Positions 50,888-63,237 of a DNA stretch of 64,000 nt are shown here, piece by piece. Every line of letters begins with the position of its first letter. The first letter of the stretch is position 1. The stretch covers positions 92,570,186 through 92,634,185 of the forward strand of contig NC_083571.1 of NCBI RefSeq assembly GCF_027579695.1. The letters run 5' to 3'. The position numbers and the translations under genes are program-made. The stretch comes from Neoarius graeffei. Taxonomy: Eukaryota > Chordata > Actinopteri > Siluriformes > Ariidae. The notes under the pieces were generated by a model that had not been told where the DNA came from, did not search any database, and saw only the letters and a list, made by a program, of their open reading frames with translations.

Positions 50888-51003
50888 CATAGACACAAAC
50901 AACCATTCACACTCACATTCACACCTACAGTCAATTTAGAGTCACCAGTTAACCTAACCTGCATGTCTTTGGACTGTGGGGGAAACCGGAGCATGAAAGG
51001 AGA

Positions 51004-51740
51004 TGAATAATCAAATTATACTTTAACCACAGACACAGCAAGCACAAAACTATTAATGCAAGGATGCCTACTATATTTATCAATGCAAATATACATCACC
51101 TTGCTGGTTTTTACAATTATTTAGCGAGTATAAACGACACACTGCGATGTCTCAGGTTTCTATTATTAATCAGAGGATAGCATAAGATTGAAGTAGAGAC
51201 ACCCTTGAATTCTGCAGATTTTAAAAGCTTTAAGCTCCTGTGGGTGGGTGCGTACGTGCACATGCATGTGTGTACAGGAAGCAGCAGTGTAAAAGGTGCA
51301 CACTAAGTATCTAAAACAAATAGGTTGCAATCTTTATTGCAAAAGGTCACACCAGTTTGTGTAGCAAAAAAGCTTAAAGAATGAAATTACACTGACTTAT
51401 AAAGCAATAAAGTTGCCTGGTAGCACTTATGATGAATATGAAGGAAGATGTTGCCAAAAAAAAAAAAAAAGGGTACCCTATGGGTACATGTGGCTACTGC
51501 TTATAAATAAAGTTGTTTTCTGATACCATGTCCATACAGTAAATATGCATGTGTATGCTCATATATTATATATAAAAAAATTTTTTTACTCTGAGGTAGT
51601 AGCCACAAAAATGAAGCATGATCCAAAAAACAATTTATATTAAAAAAAAAACCCAGATAGAACTCGACGCCAACGACATCGATGGCGATGCCTCCGCCTG
51701 GTAGACTACACAACTTAAGTTGTGATTTGGGGATGGACAT
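51004..51740. other. Unassigned AT-rich sequence
   Basis: No gene or repeat boundary recognised. ORF 51501-51740 is featureless. Confidence 0.45.
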
Positions 51741-51744
51741 TTGA

Positions 51745-51945
51745 CCTCACAGTAATCTTGAACTCTGACCTTTTGATCTCAAAATCTAATCAGTTTATCT
51801 TTGTGCCCAAATGGTGAAAGTTTGGTGAAATTCCTTTCATTAGCCTTTGAGATATCGTGCTCACAAGGTTTCAGGACGGATGCATGCACGGACAACCCGA
51901 AAACATAATGCCTCCTGCACCTTAAGGTGGCGAAGGGATTTAAAA
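51745..51945 (+). repeat. Interspersed repeat fragment (GACGGATGCATGCACGGAC)
   Basis: GACCTTTTGATCTCAAAATC, GTTTGGTGAAATTCCTTTCA, TTGAGATATCGTGCTCACAA, then GGACGGATGCATGCACGGAC. Similar in layout to the 9131 and 15564 repeats (AAATTCC followed by GGACGGACAGAC-like words) but not the same. Confidence 0.5.
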
Positions 51946-51965
51946 AAAAATTAAACTTACACACA

Positions 51966-52238
<273 letters not shown>

Positions 52239-53062
52239 TATATATAATCTCCTTCTCACCCCCGGCGGGGGGGTGGTATCCATGTCATCCTCAAGCTCGG
52301 GTCCTCTACCAGAGGCCTGGGAGTTTGAAGGTTCTGCGCAGTATCTTCGATGTTCCTAGGACTGCGCTCTTCTGGACTGAGGCTTCAGATGTTGTTCCTG
52401 GGATTTGCTGGAGCCACTCTCCCAGTTTGGTGGTTACTGCCCCAAGTGCCCCCACTACCACGGGGACCACGCAACCCTTGACCTTCCACATCCGTTCCAG
52501 CTGCTCTTTCAACCCTTGATACTTCTCAAGTTTCTCATGTTCCTTCTTCCTGATGTTGGCGTCAGCTGGGATCGCCACATCTATCACCACCACCCTCTTC
52601 TGCTCTTTGTCCACCACCACTATGTCCGGTTGGTTAGCCAGGATCTGTTTGTCAGTCTGGAAGCTGAAGTCCCACAGAATCTTGGCCCTGTTGTTCTCAG
52701 CCACCTTCTGTGGTATGGCCCATTGGGACTTGGGTATTTCTATTCCATACTGGTTGCAGATGTTCCTGTATACTATCCCAGCCACTTGGTTGTGCCTCTC
52801 CATGTACGCTGATCCAGCTAGCATCTTACACCCTGCTACTATGTGCTGGACTGTTTCAGGGGCTTCTTTGCACAGTCTGCATCTTGGGTCTGATCTACTC
52901 TGGTAGATCCTGGCCTCTATGGCTCTTGTGCTTATGGCCTGTTCTTGTGCTGCCATGATTAGTGCCTCTGTGCTGTCTGTCAGTCCTGCATTATCCAGCC
53001 ACTGGTAGGATTTCTTGATATCAGCCAGCCACCGTGTGACGGTGTGGTTATAGAAATCCTTT

Positions 53063-53064
<2 letters not shown>
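52239..53064 (-). mobile_element. 5'-truncated R4-clade non-LTR retrotransposon (Rex6/Dong-like)
   Basis: Only the 3' end of the ORF plus about 65 bp of 3'UTR is present, set between TA microsatellites. The zinc knuckle plus PD-(D/E)XK domain after the reverse transcriptase region is the design of site-targeted LINEs with restriction-like endonuclease (R2, R4, Dong, Rex6). Fish members are Rex6-like, and insertion into simple repeats is known for Dong. Clade assignment is from memory of family structure. Confidence 0.75.
52306..53064 (-). pseudogene. C-terminal part of LINE ORF: zinc finger and restriction-like endonuclease
   Basis: The frame is open from the truncation point (PKDFYNHTVTRWLADIKKSY) to TAG at 52306, 252 residues. 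CRLCKEAPETVQHIVAGC is a C-x2-C...H-x4-C finger. KILWDFSFQTDKQILANQPD followed by IVVVDKEQKRVVVIDVAIPA supplies the PD and D residues of the endonuclease. The terminus is [17 protein letters not shown]. Apparent extension to 53136 is TA-repeat read-through. No internal stop, so a fairly recent insertion. Confidence 0.85.
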
Positions 53065-53141
<77 letters not shown>

Positions 53142-53186
53142 TTATTATATGTGTGTGTATATATATATATGTGTGTGTGTGTATAT
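53065..53186. repeat. Compound (TA)n/(CA)n/(TG)n microsatellite
   Basis: TA repeats, CA repeats, CTTTATTATATG, then TG/TA repeats. It flanks the 5' end of the LINE fragment and the left end of the next hAT-type element. Confidence 0.95.
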
Positions 53187-54996
53187 CAGGCTTTTAGGCA
53201 GGATTTTTTTTTAGGGAGTCTAACTTTTTTGCAGGTGTCACTGTATGTGGCGAGGTGTAGCGGCGCGTTGAGCGCCGCTGGCACGAGGAACCGAAAATAC
53301 ATACATATTTTTGAGAATTATGTAAAAATGTTAAAGAAAATGTATTCAAAATACATGTAGGTATAACAGATTGGTAATACAATATCAACTTTGGGAACAC
53401 CAAAACAAAATACACTGCAAACTGCGTATATTTTTAATGAATATTATTATTAAAATGGGTATATTTCTGGGATTTTTTGAGCTGGAGTTGCATATTAAGC
53501 ATGACAAATTAGCTATAAAGCTTTCTGATCGCAGAATACTACATAAATAAAGCTTGTTGTAGCTGTGTTTGTCTCAGTTAGTAGTGCACCTATTGCAATT
53601 GCATTACATGTGACAACCAACCCCGAACACAGTGTGACAACCAACCCCGGCTGACCAGTTTTGCTTTCAAAGCCGCTAGCGTCCAAAGATTTAGTATAAC
53701 AAAGAAAAAAACACACAGGAAATATGGCTAAGTCTTCAAACATTATAATGGTATTCGTTTTTTCAATAGAAACCCATTAATTACAAAGCTAGAAGGTAAA
53801 AACCAAGGTACTAAAAATTTACATTTAGGTATGAAAAACCTTCAAATTGTTCTCACCTTTGAAATGCATGCAACACACAATAACTTTTCAGGTAGAATGA
53901 CCCCAGTACTAATTCTAAACATTTCTATCTTGGTGGAATTGAGCAGCGCCCTATGGTGGCTGAGATATGACGAATGTGACAACCATAACTTGTGACAACC
54001 AACCCCGGTCATCCCTATTTATTCATGCAAGAAACCTGGCTGTCTAGTTATGGGATTGTGATAGGCTTGGAATGTCAAAAAACTATCAACAGTTACAGAA
54101 GAAAAAAAAAAAAACTTACATGAGTTCTCTTCTGAAAGAAGTTGGAAATCGTTGTTTGCCTTCCTCTTTTCTTCATTTTCTTCCTGTCATGCCCAAAAAA
54201 CTCTGAAAAATCTATCTTCTATCTTCCTTACCAAATATCCCACGTGTTCGTCCTTTTCACGTGCGTTCTTTGGAATCCCAGCATCCTTTAGAACGTGTCG
54301 TATTTGATTATTGTTTAGCCTACTAGAAATACTACCCGCCGGCTCGACTACCACACTCTCCACTACGTAGCCTGTAATGTTGGGAAAATCTGCATGAAAA
54401 TGTGTTATTTACTGTTAAAAGGATTTATTCGGGATAAATAACATGTCAGGTAAGGCCGGTTTTCTATAGACTACATTCCACATTTAGCTGCGGCAATATA
54501 GTCTACGGCTATATTGTCTGGATATTTATGCCAGTGTCTCCTAGGCATACATCTTTTCCCCCTCTGCTCTGGGAACGCATATTACAAGTGCTTTGTACAC
54601 CAAATTTATTTAATAACCCATTTATTTATAACGAGGGCTCTCACAACTTTGAAATTAGTGCAGCCATAGAAACGCGTGTTTCTGTAGCTCTGCGGCGGGT
54701 GCCTATATTTTGTACTCTGGGCTCGTGCTGTTGCTATGGTAACCCTGGGCGTCTTCGGGAAAGACAGCTGTCAAAGCGAGACTTCTGAAATTTCCAAAAT
54801 GGCGGTGTCAACAAAGCTTGTAGATCCTCGGAAAGCTCAGACTCGGCGATTTTTTAACATATTCAGCTAAGTTACCGGACATAACACGGGCGGAAATATT
54901 AGGGCGTCGTACTAAAAAGTAGGGCGTCCAATTTCTTGTTTTTTTCAGTACAGGGCGTCGAAAAGACGCCCAGACGCCCCTCTATCTAAAAGCCTG
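53187..54996. mobile_element. hAT-type element, 1810 bp, exact 8-bp TSD
   Basis: CAGGCTTTTAG (53187) and CTAAAAGCCTG (54996) are inverted. GTGTATAT flanks both ends (53179-53186, 54997-55004). Near the right end GGGCGTCG-type words recur. The interior has three copies of a 17-bp motif, TGTGACAACCAACCCCG. No transposase found. Confidence 0.88.
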
Positions 54997-55004
54997 GTGT
55001 ATAT

Positions 55005-55109
<105 letters not shown>

Positions 55110-55564
55110 TACACACACGTGTCTGTACTTGGTATTATTCTACTCTTAGTTTTTGAAACTGAAACCTCCGAACAAGGCTGACATACACACACTGTCGCCA
55201 TGACCCAAACTCTTATTTCCCGGAAATGGCCTGGCGCTAGAGCTCAGTGGAACACATTTTCCCTCTGTAATAAGCATGAGCACGTCCGAAAGCAATTTCT
55301 TTAGTCTAGTCCGTAGCGGGCGAGGTAATAAAACAGAGCGGGGAAGTTTATCAATGGGGTGTAAAAATGGGCGTGACCAAAACCCCTTCCTTTGCGTATG
55401 CAAACGAACCAAGAAACCATCCAATGATAGCACAGTGTATGCAAATTAGGCAGGTAGTGATCCAGTCAGCGTGTTTGTGGGAGGAGTCTTTCCGAGGCAG
55501 CGCTCCTACAGTCTGAGCTCAGAGCTTTTTTTATAATGAAAAATAAATAAATAAATCCCCACAC

Positions 55565-55765
55565 CACCTTTTTGATTACTGTGACCTTGACTGGATGACC
55601 CTCAAAATGTTGGAGGTTCTATCTGAGACCAATGCCCATCTATCCTGAAACTTTCATGAAGATTGGTCCAGCCGGTTTCCCGTAATGTTGCTAACAAAAC
55701 AAACCAACCAACCCGACCAAAAACAATACTTCGCCCCGCTTATTCCGTAGCGGACGAGGTAATAA
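55565..55765 (-). repeat. Interspersed repeat 'GGCGAGGT', copy 2 (inverted)
   Basis: The reverse complement matches 15165-15400: TGACCTTGACTGGATGACCC, CTCAAAATGTTGGAGGTTCT, TATCCTGAAACTTTCATGAA, GTAATGTTGCTAAC. Ends at GCGGACGAGGTAATAATAGC. Confidence 0.7.
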
Positions 55766-55769
55766 TAGC

Positions 55770-58000
55770 AGCAGCAGCACCATATTTGTGCATGAAAATG
55801 TTATTTCCTTTTTAAATCCTGCTGCAAAGATCATGTTGGGTCAAGAACCTGTTTAACAAATGCAGTGGTAAAAGCAGTCAGTCTGTCGAATGATCTCTAA
55901 AACCTTGCTCGCCGAGTGTGGTTTCCTCACACAGTGAACGTCAGGCTGTTGGAGAGGTGTGTGCTGCAAGCCTCAACAATTCAGTTTTTAAATCAGATAC
56001 CGGCTGCCAAAACGTCCATGACTCCGTGTGGAAGTAACAGACTTTCAGGGCTAGAGCTTTAACAGAGATACATACAGAAGAGAAACATGTTTGAGTTCAG
56101 GGAAAATTTAAACATCTATTGAATCAGAATTATTGTAGGCAGATCAGACGCTCGCAGGCCATGATGTGAAAATTGTGCATGCAGACGCTCATCCAAGTTT
56201 CCAAATCTGTCACTGCCTAACTCTTGAACATTTTCTATCATTAAAAAGCTTATAATATCCGCTTTCCAAAGAAATTTATCTGGTTAAGATCTGTTCAGTA
56301 CTTTGGGAGTAACGGCAGGCTGAAGTCGGTACAACAGAGTAAAAACTCTGCTTGTGCGACATCAGGAAACTGCTGGTGCTTTTTGAGTCACGAGAAAGTG
56401 CTCAGGCTCTCTCTCTCTTTCCTCATCAGTTTCTAACTGGATTACTTGTGAATCTTAATCAGATAACTTTTAGAGGGATGCTCTCTCGCTCTCACTGTTC
56501 CTGATGAAGTACTCAAAGTTTTCCATCTGCTTGTGATTCATGGGAGACTTTGAGGTGAGTTTTCATAGCTTTACCTACTTATTTTTTCAAATTAAACTGA
56601 TTCATGTAAATCAATAATTTTAGAATATAACTGTAGTTGTTTTGATAAAAATTGAGATCTTAGTGGTTGGAATAATAATTTTAAAAAACCGCAAGTCAGA
56701 AACGCAAGTGTCAATTTCAATTCAATTAAATAGAATTGTTTATTGGATGTGACTCAGGTTTTTCAAGATTCACCTTGAAAGCTATGAATATATTATATTA
56801 AAAATATAAATGATAAACACTAGTAGGCCCTACTTTTGAGAAATACAAAGACCTACAGAGCACAAAAGAGGATATTAGAAAAAAAAATTTTTTATTGAGT
56901 GGTACCGATTTAACCTTTTTTTTACCCAATTTGCATAATTAATACTAACTAAATACTAATTTGCATAATCTTTTACTAATTTTTCAAACTTTGTATTCAG
57001 TATACAACCATCTATGTACCTGCCTATTTCCATGTAAATACCATGAAAAATAGAAATGTTAAGAAAAAAAAAATTTGATCTCATTCGTTAATGAGGCCCA
57101 TTTTGGACCGTGTTATCCGAATACAGAATATTCGGACAGTTTTCTAAAAATTAAGCCATTTTTTCCAATCTTTGATTTGTAATATCTCAAGAACGGAGAA
57201 ACATTTTAATTCTGTTAAAAGTACGTTGTTCTGCATTCAATTCTGAATTCAACGAGAGCAGTTTCAGGCAATTTGGATTGAATTCTCACCTGATATGTCT
57301 AATTATATAGAGTAGAAACGATTAATGATTAGTCCCTGTTCCAATACAACTAAACAATTTAAAATTACAAATCTCATGTAATTCATCTTTATTAAAGCAC
57401 ACAATCATGATCAGTGTCGCAGTGGATCTGGAGTCTAATCCCGAGAATATCGGGCATGAGGCAGGAACACACTGAAAACTTTAAATAATGCTATAGGAAC
57501 AAGCGCTCTAATTACGTGGCCTACAAGCAGACAAGTCACCTCATCATTAAAGGGACCAGTTAACCCTTCCCAGAAGCCTCTGCACTAAAGTAGCACGTCA
57601 CCATTTTCGATGCCATCGATATTCCACTGTGTTAAATCTGAAAAACAATTTGGCAAAAACCTACATCAATGCGCATAAATGGTCACGTGAAACTGAAAAT
57701 ATTACGTCAAAGCAGTAATATTTTAAATTCCTTCAACAGATCCATTCTGCTTTTGTATGGTTATTCTGTTGTAATGAATACGAACTGGCCTCGGCCATCT
57801 TGCGAGCGGCCACAAAGGAAAAATAAATCAAACAATTATTTATTCAGTTGCCCAACATCACACCCAAGCTGACAAAGTTTACTAAATAAGGGATAATGGA
57901 CAGTGAGCTGGTCATTATTGCAAAAATAAACCCCAAAAGGGTGAGCAGTCTTGAATCACGCTGAAGGGGTGTAATTTGAGATGATAACCAGCTCGCTGTA
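55770..58000. other. Unassigned sequence
   Basis: 2.2 kb without a gene, RNA or repeat that I can define. Short ORFs (for example 57669-57872) have no protein features. Confidence 0.45.
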
Positions 58001-58179
58001 ATGTCTTGTTTATTACACGGCTACTTACTCCTGAAATCAAAAATTTGACAAAACTAGGGCCAGTAGGCAGGCTTTTTTTTTTTTTTTTGAATTTTTTTTT
58101 TCAAGATGGCTGCCATAACCTATATTTAGACGGGAATAATTTCACAAAATATAATGAATTTCTTTGCAGGTCACCTGAC

Positions 58180-58990
58180 TTACCACCTTCTGATGAATCT
58201 GATGCAGCATGAGACACCTTTTAACATGCATTTTTCTGTAAATATAACAGCTCAATACACCATGAGAGAGAGAGAGAGAGCAGCCCCGCCCCTCTCTGCT
58301 CCCTGAGTGCAGCTCGTCGCCTTGGTAACGGTGCAGGGAAAAGACACAATATAACAAGCAAAGAGCGCTTTTTCTCAGAGTTCCCTCTCCTCGAACAACG
58401 CTGATTTACACGGAAACGAAAGGAGCTATTCACAAAATTCTTTCACATTGAGTGCTACAAGGCTTCTATGAACACATTAATGTAATTTTTGTCGTCCCTA
58501 GTGTAAAAAATGTGGACACTAGAGTGAGTTAAAAACAAGTGACTTTTCTGATTTTGCAGTAAAAGCGCTGCCAGGTTTATAATGGGAGTCTATGGGACAG
58601 CGCGGCTGTCCTCTCCTCACTTTCAGGCTTCTCATTCAAAAACTAAGTCTTATCGCTCAGGGAGACACATTGTGTGATTCAAGACAAGTGTGACTACAAC
58701 TTTTGAGAAAATTGTGTGTGTAGAATAAAAATTGTGGCTGAGAAAACAGTTTAAATGAGAAAGTTAGAGCTTTTTTTTTTTCAAGCTGCCTACACTCTAA
58801 ACTCCTGAGCTCCACTGGTGTGTAACGCAATAGACACCCATTATAAAGTCTGAATTTCTCCAGATGTGCTCATGGTGTTTGATCTGTGACTGATCAAAAA
58901 GTATAGAACCTAGCAAAAAAGTTGAATGCCAGATCCACACAGGAGAAATTTGTCTCCATTTTAAAGTTTGAATCATGTCTCTAGGTGAAA
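58180..58990 (-). repeat. Diverged inverted copy of the 32-34 kb array unit
   Basis: On the - strand the words ATCTGGCATTCAACTTTTTT, GGTGTCTATTGCGTTACACA, CACAATGTGTCTCCCTGAGC and TTTGAATGAGAAGCCTGAAA follow the same order as in 32410-32790. In this copy the 92-codon frame contains stops, arguing against coding. A (GA)n tract lies at 58263-58280. Confidence 0.7.
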
Positions 58991-59389
58991 GACAAAATAA
59001 GCGTCATCTCTGCTTCTGTTCCCTCCGACGGCCCCGACACACTACTGCCTCCGCCGAGTGTGCGCGCACACCGCATGCTGGGGCCGCGGATGAGTTACTC
59101 TCCCTTGATCAACGAAGTCGGCGGGGAATTTGTGGTCATTATCGGTACAAACAGAGCGAATCACAACTTAAATGAGTGCGGTTCAGTTTGACATTATTGT
59201 CAGTCCGTTAGATAAACATTTAATTTTATTAAAATCGAAAATTAAATATTTAGAGCCTGTGGGCTACAAAAATAAGTCATTAAAGTAGCCGGCTGGACTT
59301 AATTGTGTAGTCGGCTGTATGGCCGGCAGCCGGCGCTTGTGGAAAGCCCTGATTTTCCCAGTGAGTGACACAAACTTCCGGTTCACGTG

Positions 59390-59509
59390 GTTGGGTTATA
59401 TGTAAAAGTCGCGACTGGGAAAAAAAACGAAAAAAAAAAGTTTAGGGTCGGGCGGTACGGATTAGGGTCGGTCGGGTAACCGGAAACACACTTTTTTTTT
59501 TTTTTGGCC
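59390..59509. mobile_element. GGCC-ended MITE fragment, copy C
   Basis: GGTCGGTCGGGTAACCGGAA, ACACAC, a poly(T) run and GGCC followed by TAA (59510-59512), the right end of the family at 39166 and 42246. Left end not found. Confidence 0.65.
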
Positions 59510-59514
59510 TAATA

Positions 59515-60660
59515 ATGCGGAGGCCTGAAAAGTAGCAGGTTGGCAGCAGCAAATCCTACCACAGACGGTGATTTGCCGCTGTCTATTTTTCACTGAGTAA
59601 CAAAAAAAATATTTTTGCTTACATATCTGTACAGCGTGCGATGTGAAACGAAGTTTTATTCAACTAAATGGCCAAATACCAATACGTCCGTAGGAATGTT
59701 ATGCTGCCGTGTGCTGTAACCAAGATGTAATCTGATTGGCTGACAAAGTCTTGACAATGTTTCGTATGCTGTGATTGAGCCGCGCTACCATGTGGCTAGA
59801 AATGGTGACTAAGAAGTGAAGCAGCACGTTAGATGCCTGGTTTTCAAAAAGGCCTCGAACCACGGGTAAGTCTGTAATTTTAGCCATCACTATGATTACC
59901 GAGTGAAATACGTCTTTGCATGGGTCCATGTATAAATGCTGGTCGGCTAAATATTAAATTAACACCATCAAATCACTATCCCATTATTGTATATGGTCTG
60001 TTTTGGGTCAAACCTGCCCACTCGGCACGCTTGGCGCATTGTGCAAAAGGCCTATTGGCTATACTGTTATATGATGCAAAGAAACAGAAGTGGCACTTAC
60101 ACTTCCTCTAACTGCCTCAGTATTACATTCTATACAAAAATAAAAAGGACTGAGCTGTTTTACGTAACATGTATTTGATGTTACGTAACATAGTAAAGGA
60201 CAAATCGTAGAGACGACGGTTTTCTGTGATCGCGGACAACACGGAAGCCGGTATTTGAAACGGAATGTCCAAAAAGTTTAGTTGCACAAATTAAAACTAA
60301 ATATTTTGTATCAAATAAGCCACTACGGTGTCGGACTTCACCTTTAACTTCGTTGGGGGATTTCCAAGGCTCGCCCATAGCGTGCATAAATCACATGTGC
60401 CTATTGGCAGTTTGATATCTGAGCTGGGTGTCCTAGCCAATAGCTTCACTGCTCTCATTCAGGGACCGGTATTTATACTGCCGTGCCAAAATGAACAAAA
60501 GTGGTGACTGGACCAGCACTTAAACGCGTGAAACGATCAGCGCCTGTACTGACAGTAAACGCATAATCAAGAGTGAATCAATTTCCCGATGAACTATATG
60601 TCAACATTCGATCGATTATGTGGACCTTGGCACAATAAAAAGACCTACGGGTGGCATTGC
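59515..60660. other. Unassigned sequence
   Basis: No gene or clear repeat boundary. Contains an imperfect inverted pair around 60160-60190 (TTACGTAACAT). Confidence 0.4.
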
Positions 60661-60663
60661 GGG

Positions 60664-61338
60664 GTAGGGTCACGATACGGTGGCCATGATACATATCGCG
60701 ATACACTGTACGTTCTGACATTTTGGTAAAATGTCATTCAAAAGACAAACAAGAAAAGTATGCTTGAAAATGCCAAGTTCCTTTATTAGCTGGTTTGACA
60801 GAGACAAATTACATGTTCTTTTTTTAAGAACAGCAGAACTTCCACATTTTCTGGGCTGAGTGATGCCCTTTAGGCCGTAACTATAAATCACCAGTAGTTG
60901 AGAAAAAAAAAAGAAAAAAAAAAACACATTTGCTATGGGCATTTTATCCTCCTTCGCTTTTCTAACAAACATGATAGGGTTTGTGAAGTATTTGTGAAAT
61001 GTTAAATAACTACTGATTAACTAGCCAGCCACGAGCGAGTCATCACCACTACCCGGAAAATGTAAAGCAGAAGTGATAGATGGCGCCGGCTTAGAAATGA
61101 AATCTCACATTCATGTCCGCTTCCAACAGATCCCTGATCCAAAATGGCTGCCCCCATTGCAAGTCACTTCGGAGCTAAACAGAAGTAAAAACTACATTTT
61201 TCTTCAATGAAAATCGTTTTAAAACAAAAAAAAAAATGAACAAAACGACAGGTTAGAGTAAGGTATCGCAATACTTGTGGACGATACAGTAGATGAATCG
61301 TGATCTATCGATGCATTGGTGAATCGTGCCGGCCTTAA
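60664..61338. repeat. Probable hAT-type MITE (ATCGTG termini)
   Basis: TAGGGTCACGATACGGTGGC at the left and GAATCGTGCCGGCC at the right with inner CGATACA/TGTATCG words in inverse. Resembles fish hAT ends of the GTAACGATAC type. Target duplication not resolved. Confidence 0.5.
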
Positions 61339-61385
61339 AAAGATCAATTGAAGAGTCAGAAACACCAACGATCCAAAGAATCTAA

Positions 61386-62051
61386 TGCCGCTTTTCCACT
61401 ACAAACGCGGCTGAGCCGTGCCGTGCTGAGTGGGGCTGTTGGAGTTGCATTTCGACTACAACCGCGCTGAACCGTGCTGGCTGGAAGTGGGTGGACACAT
61501 TGGGTGGAGTTAGCGAAAGTGGGTGGACGTCACGTGATGTCGTTAAGCAGCGCAAACAGTGACATCAGTGAGCTTTTAAGCGGTAGTCTCACGCCCCGAA
61601 TACTAAACAATAAACATGGAGGACATGGAGTCGTTAGTGTTGCTGGTCTTGGTGCTGTGGCTTGTTGTCACCACCAACGCCAACAGATACTGGCAAGAGC
61701 GTATAGATGAGATGAGGCGCATAAGGCTTCAGAAATTCTCGTAATTCTTCTTCTTCCGGGTTTACGGTGTTTACAGATCCCAGCGTGCTCACGGGGCATG
61801 TGTGGGCATGTGAGGACACTCCTCCTCACCAATCAGTGCACAGGGGAGTGTCTGCTCACGCCCCTAGCCTCACTCGGCTCGCTTTGGCTCGCTTCAGCCC
61901 CACTCCAAAACGGTGCGAGTTTTAGGGGCTAAGCAGGGCTGAAGCGAGCCGAGTCGTGCTGTTTTTTGGTAGTCGAAACGCGAGCCGTGTCGGGCTGAAG
62001 TGAGCTGAAGCGAGCTGAAGTGAGCTGAAAAAGGGTAGTGGAAAAGGGCCA
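61386..62051 (+). mobile_element. PIF/Harbinger-type MITE, copy 3
   Basis: Same ends as copy 1 (TGCCGCTTTTCCACTAC, GTAGTGGAAAAGGGCCA). Flanks TAA (61383) and CAA (62052), a TWA duplication with one later change. It interrupts the hAT-like transposase pseudogene. An extra GAAGCGAGCTGAAGTGAGCT unit near 62000 is a local expansion of the subterminal repeat. Confidence 0.88.
61616..61744 (+). CDS. 42-residue micro-ORF in Harbinger-type MITE copy 3
   Basis: Begins MEDMESLVLLVLVLWLVV and ends RRIRLQKFS, with the same length and frame as in copies 1 and 2. Residue 20 is Thr and residue 33 Met here. Coding status unproven. Confidence 0.35.
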   Translation: MEDMESLVLLVLVLWLVVTTNANRYWQERIDEMRRIRLQKFS

Positions 62052-62052
62052 C

Positions 62053-63180
62053 AAGTTCCTAGCACTAGCAGTGGTACGGATGCCAGCAATAGGCCAAGAC
62101 AAGTGCTTAAAACATTGTATGTTCGGGGAACTGAATCAAAAGACCTACAGGAACAATTTGTGCTCAATTTTGTAAAAATGTGTACAGCTGCAGATATTCC
62201 TCTGCAGAAGACCAGTAAGCTGAAATCCTTTATTGTGAAACACTGTAAACAGGGTGGAACTTTACCACAGGCATTGCGGGAGATGTACGCTACCGTTCAA
62301 AAGTTTGGGGTCACCCAGACAATTGTGTGTTTTCCATGAAAAGTCACACTTTTATTTACCACCATAAGTTGTAAAATGAATAGAAAATATAGTCAAGACA
62401 TTTTTCTGGCCATTTTGAGCATTTAATCGACCCCACAAAATAATGTGATGCTCCAGAAACTCAATCTGCTCAAAGGAAGGTCAGTTTTATAGCTTCTCTA
62501 AAGAGCTAAACTGTTTTCAGCTGTGCTAACATGATTGTACAAGGGTTTTCTAATCATCCATTAGCCTTCTGAGGCAATGAGCAAACACATTGTACCATTA
62601 GAACACTGGAGTGAGAGTTGCTGGAAATGGGCCTCTATACACCTATGGAGATATTGCACCAAAAACCAGACATTTGCAGCTAGAATAGTCATTTACCACA
62701 TTAGCAATGTATAGAGTGCATTTCTGATTAGTTTAAAGTGATCTTTGAAAAGAACAGTGCTTTTCTTTCAAAAAATATGGAAATTTCAAAGTGACCCCAA
62801 ACGTTTGAACGGTAGTGTACGTAGCACGTCTGTTTGAGGAAACATTTCACTGCTTTGAAATCAAATCCTCAGCAACAAGAAGGTCTGCATGACAGCCGAC
62901 GAAACATATCAGGGATAGGAGTGTCCCGAATATTCTCGCTGATGTGGAAGGGTCACTCTACGTGATTGATGTGCAGTTTTTCGATGCGTGCACTCATGCT
63001 ACTGTAAGCAAGGCAATCCTCCAAGCAGTGAATGTGGCATTATGATGTATGTGCTGTTGTTACCAATTCAGCCCCTTACTGCAAAAAAGCCTCGAGAGAG
63101 GTGCTGAAGCCACTCTTCCCAAATGCTGTCCACGTGGTTGTGTATGGCACACAATTAATTTAGCACGTAAATGATGCTAG
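62053..63180 (+). pseudogene. CGGBP1-like hAT transposase remnant, interrupted
   Basis: LRQV-type start then TESKDLQEQFVLNFVKMCTA, ADIPLQKTSKLKSFIVKHCK and QGGTLPQALREMY (62103-62286) match the region after the zinc finger in CGGBP1 and related hAT transposases. After a 530-bp insertion the same frame continues ARLFEETFHCFEIKSSATRR, a TGA, SVPNILADVEGSLYVIDVQF, FDACTHATVSKAILQAVNVA and a second stop. Two MITEs and point mutations have disabled it. The BED-like finger is not seen. Confidence 0.7.
62288..62817. mobile_element. Tc1/mariner-type MITE, 530 bp, TA target
   Basis: CGCTACCGTTCAAAAGTTTG then GGGTCAC at the left; GTGACCCCAAACGTTTGAAC then GGTAGTG at the right; TA on both sides (62286-62287, 62818-62819). 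A widespread vertebrate non-autonomous element. Its removal restores the reading frame of the surrounding transposase pseudogene. Confidence 0.93.
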
Positions 63181-63237
63181 CAATCAGAATCTAGATTCTT
63201 TATTCTTGAGTATTATATATAGATACCCACAAGAAAA

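Larger units (their letters stand above)
50105..50992 (-). mobile_element. SINE with truncated head, split by a MITE
   Basis: The tail and body of the GGCGGCACGGTGG family (50105-50244), interrupted at CACATA/GACACA, then resumed (50892-50992) to GGGGGAAACCGGAGC. ATGAAAGGAGA precedes (50092-50102) and follows (50993-51003), so the SINE integrated already 5'-truncated, without its tRNA head. Confidence 0.9.
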
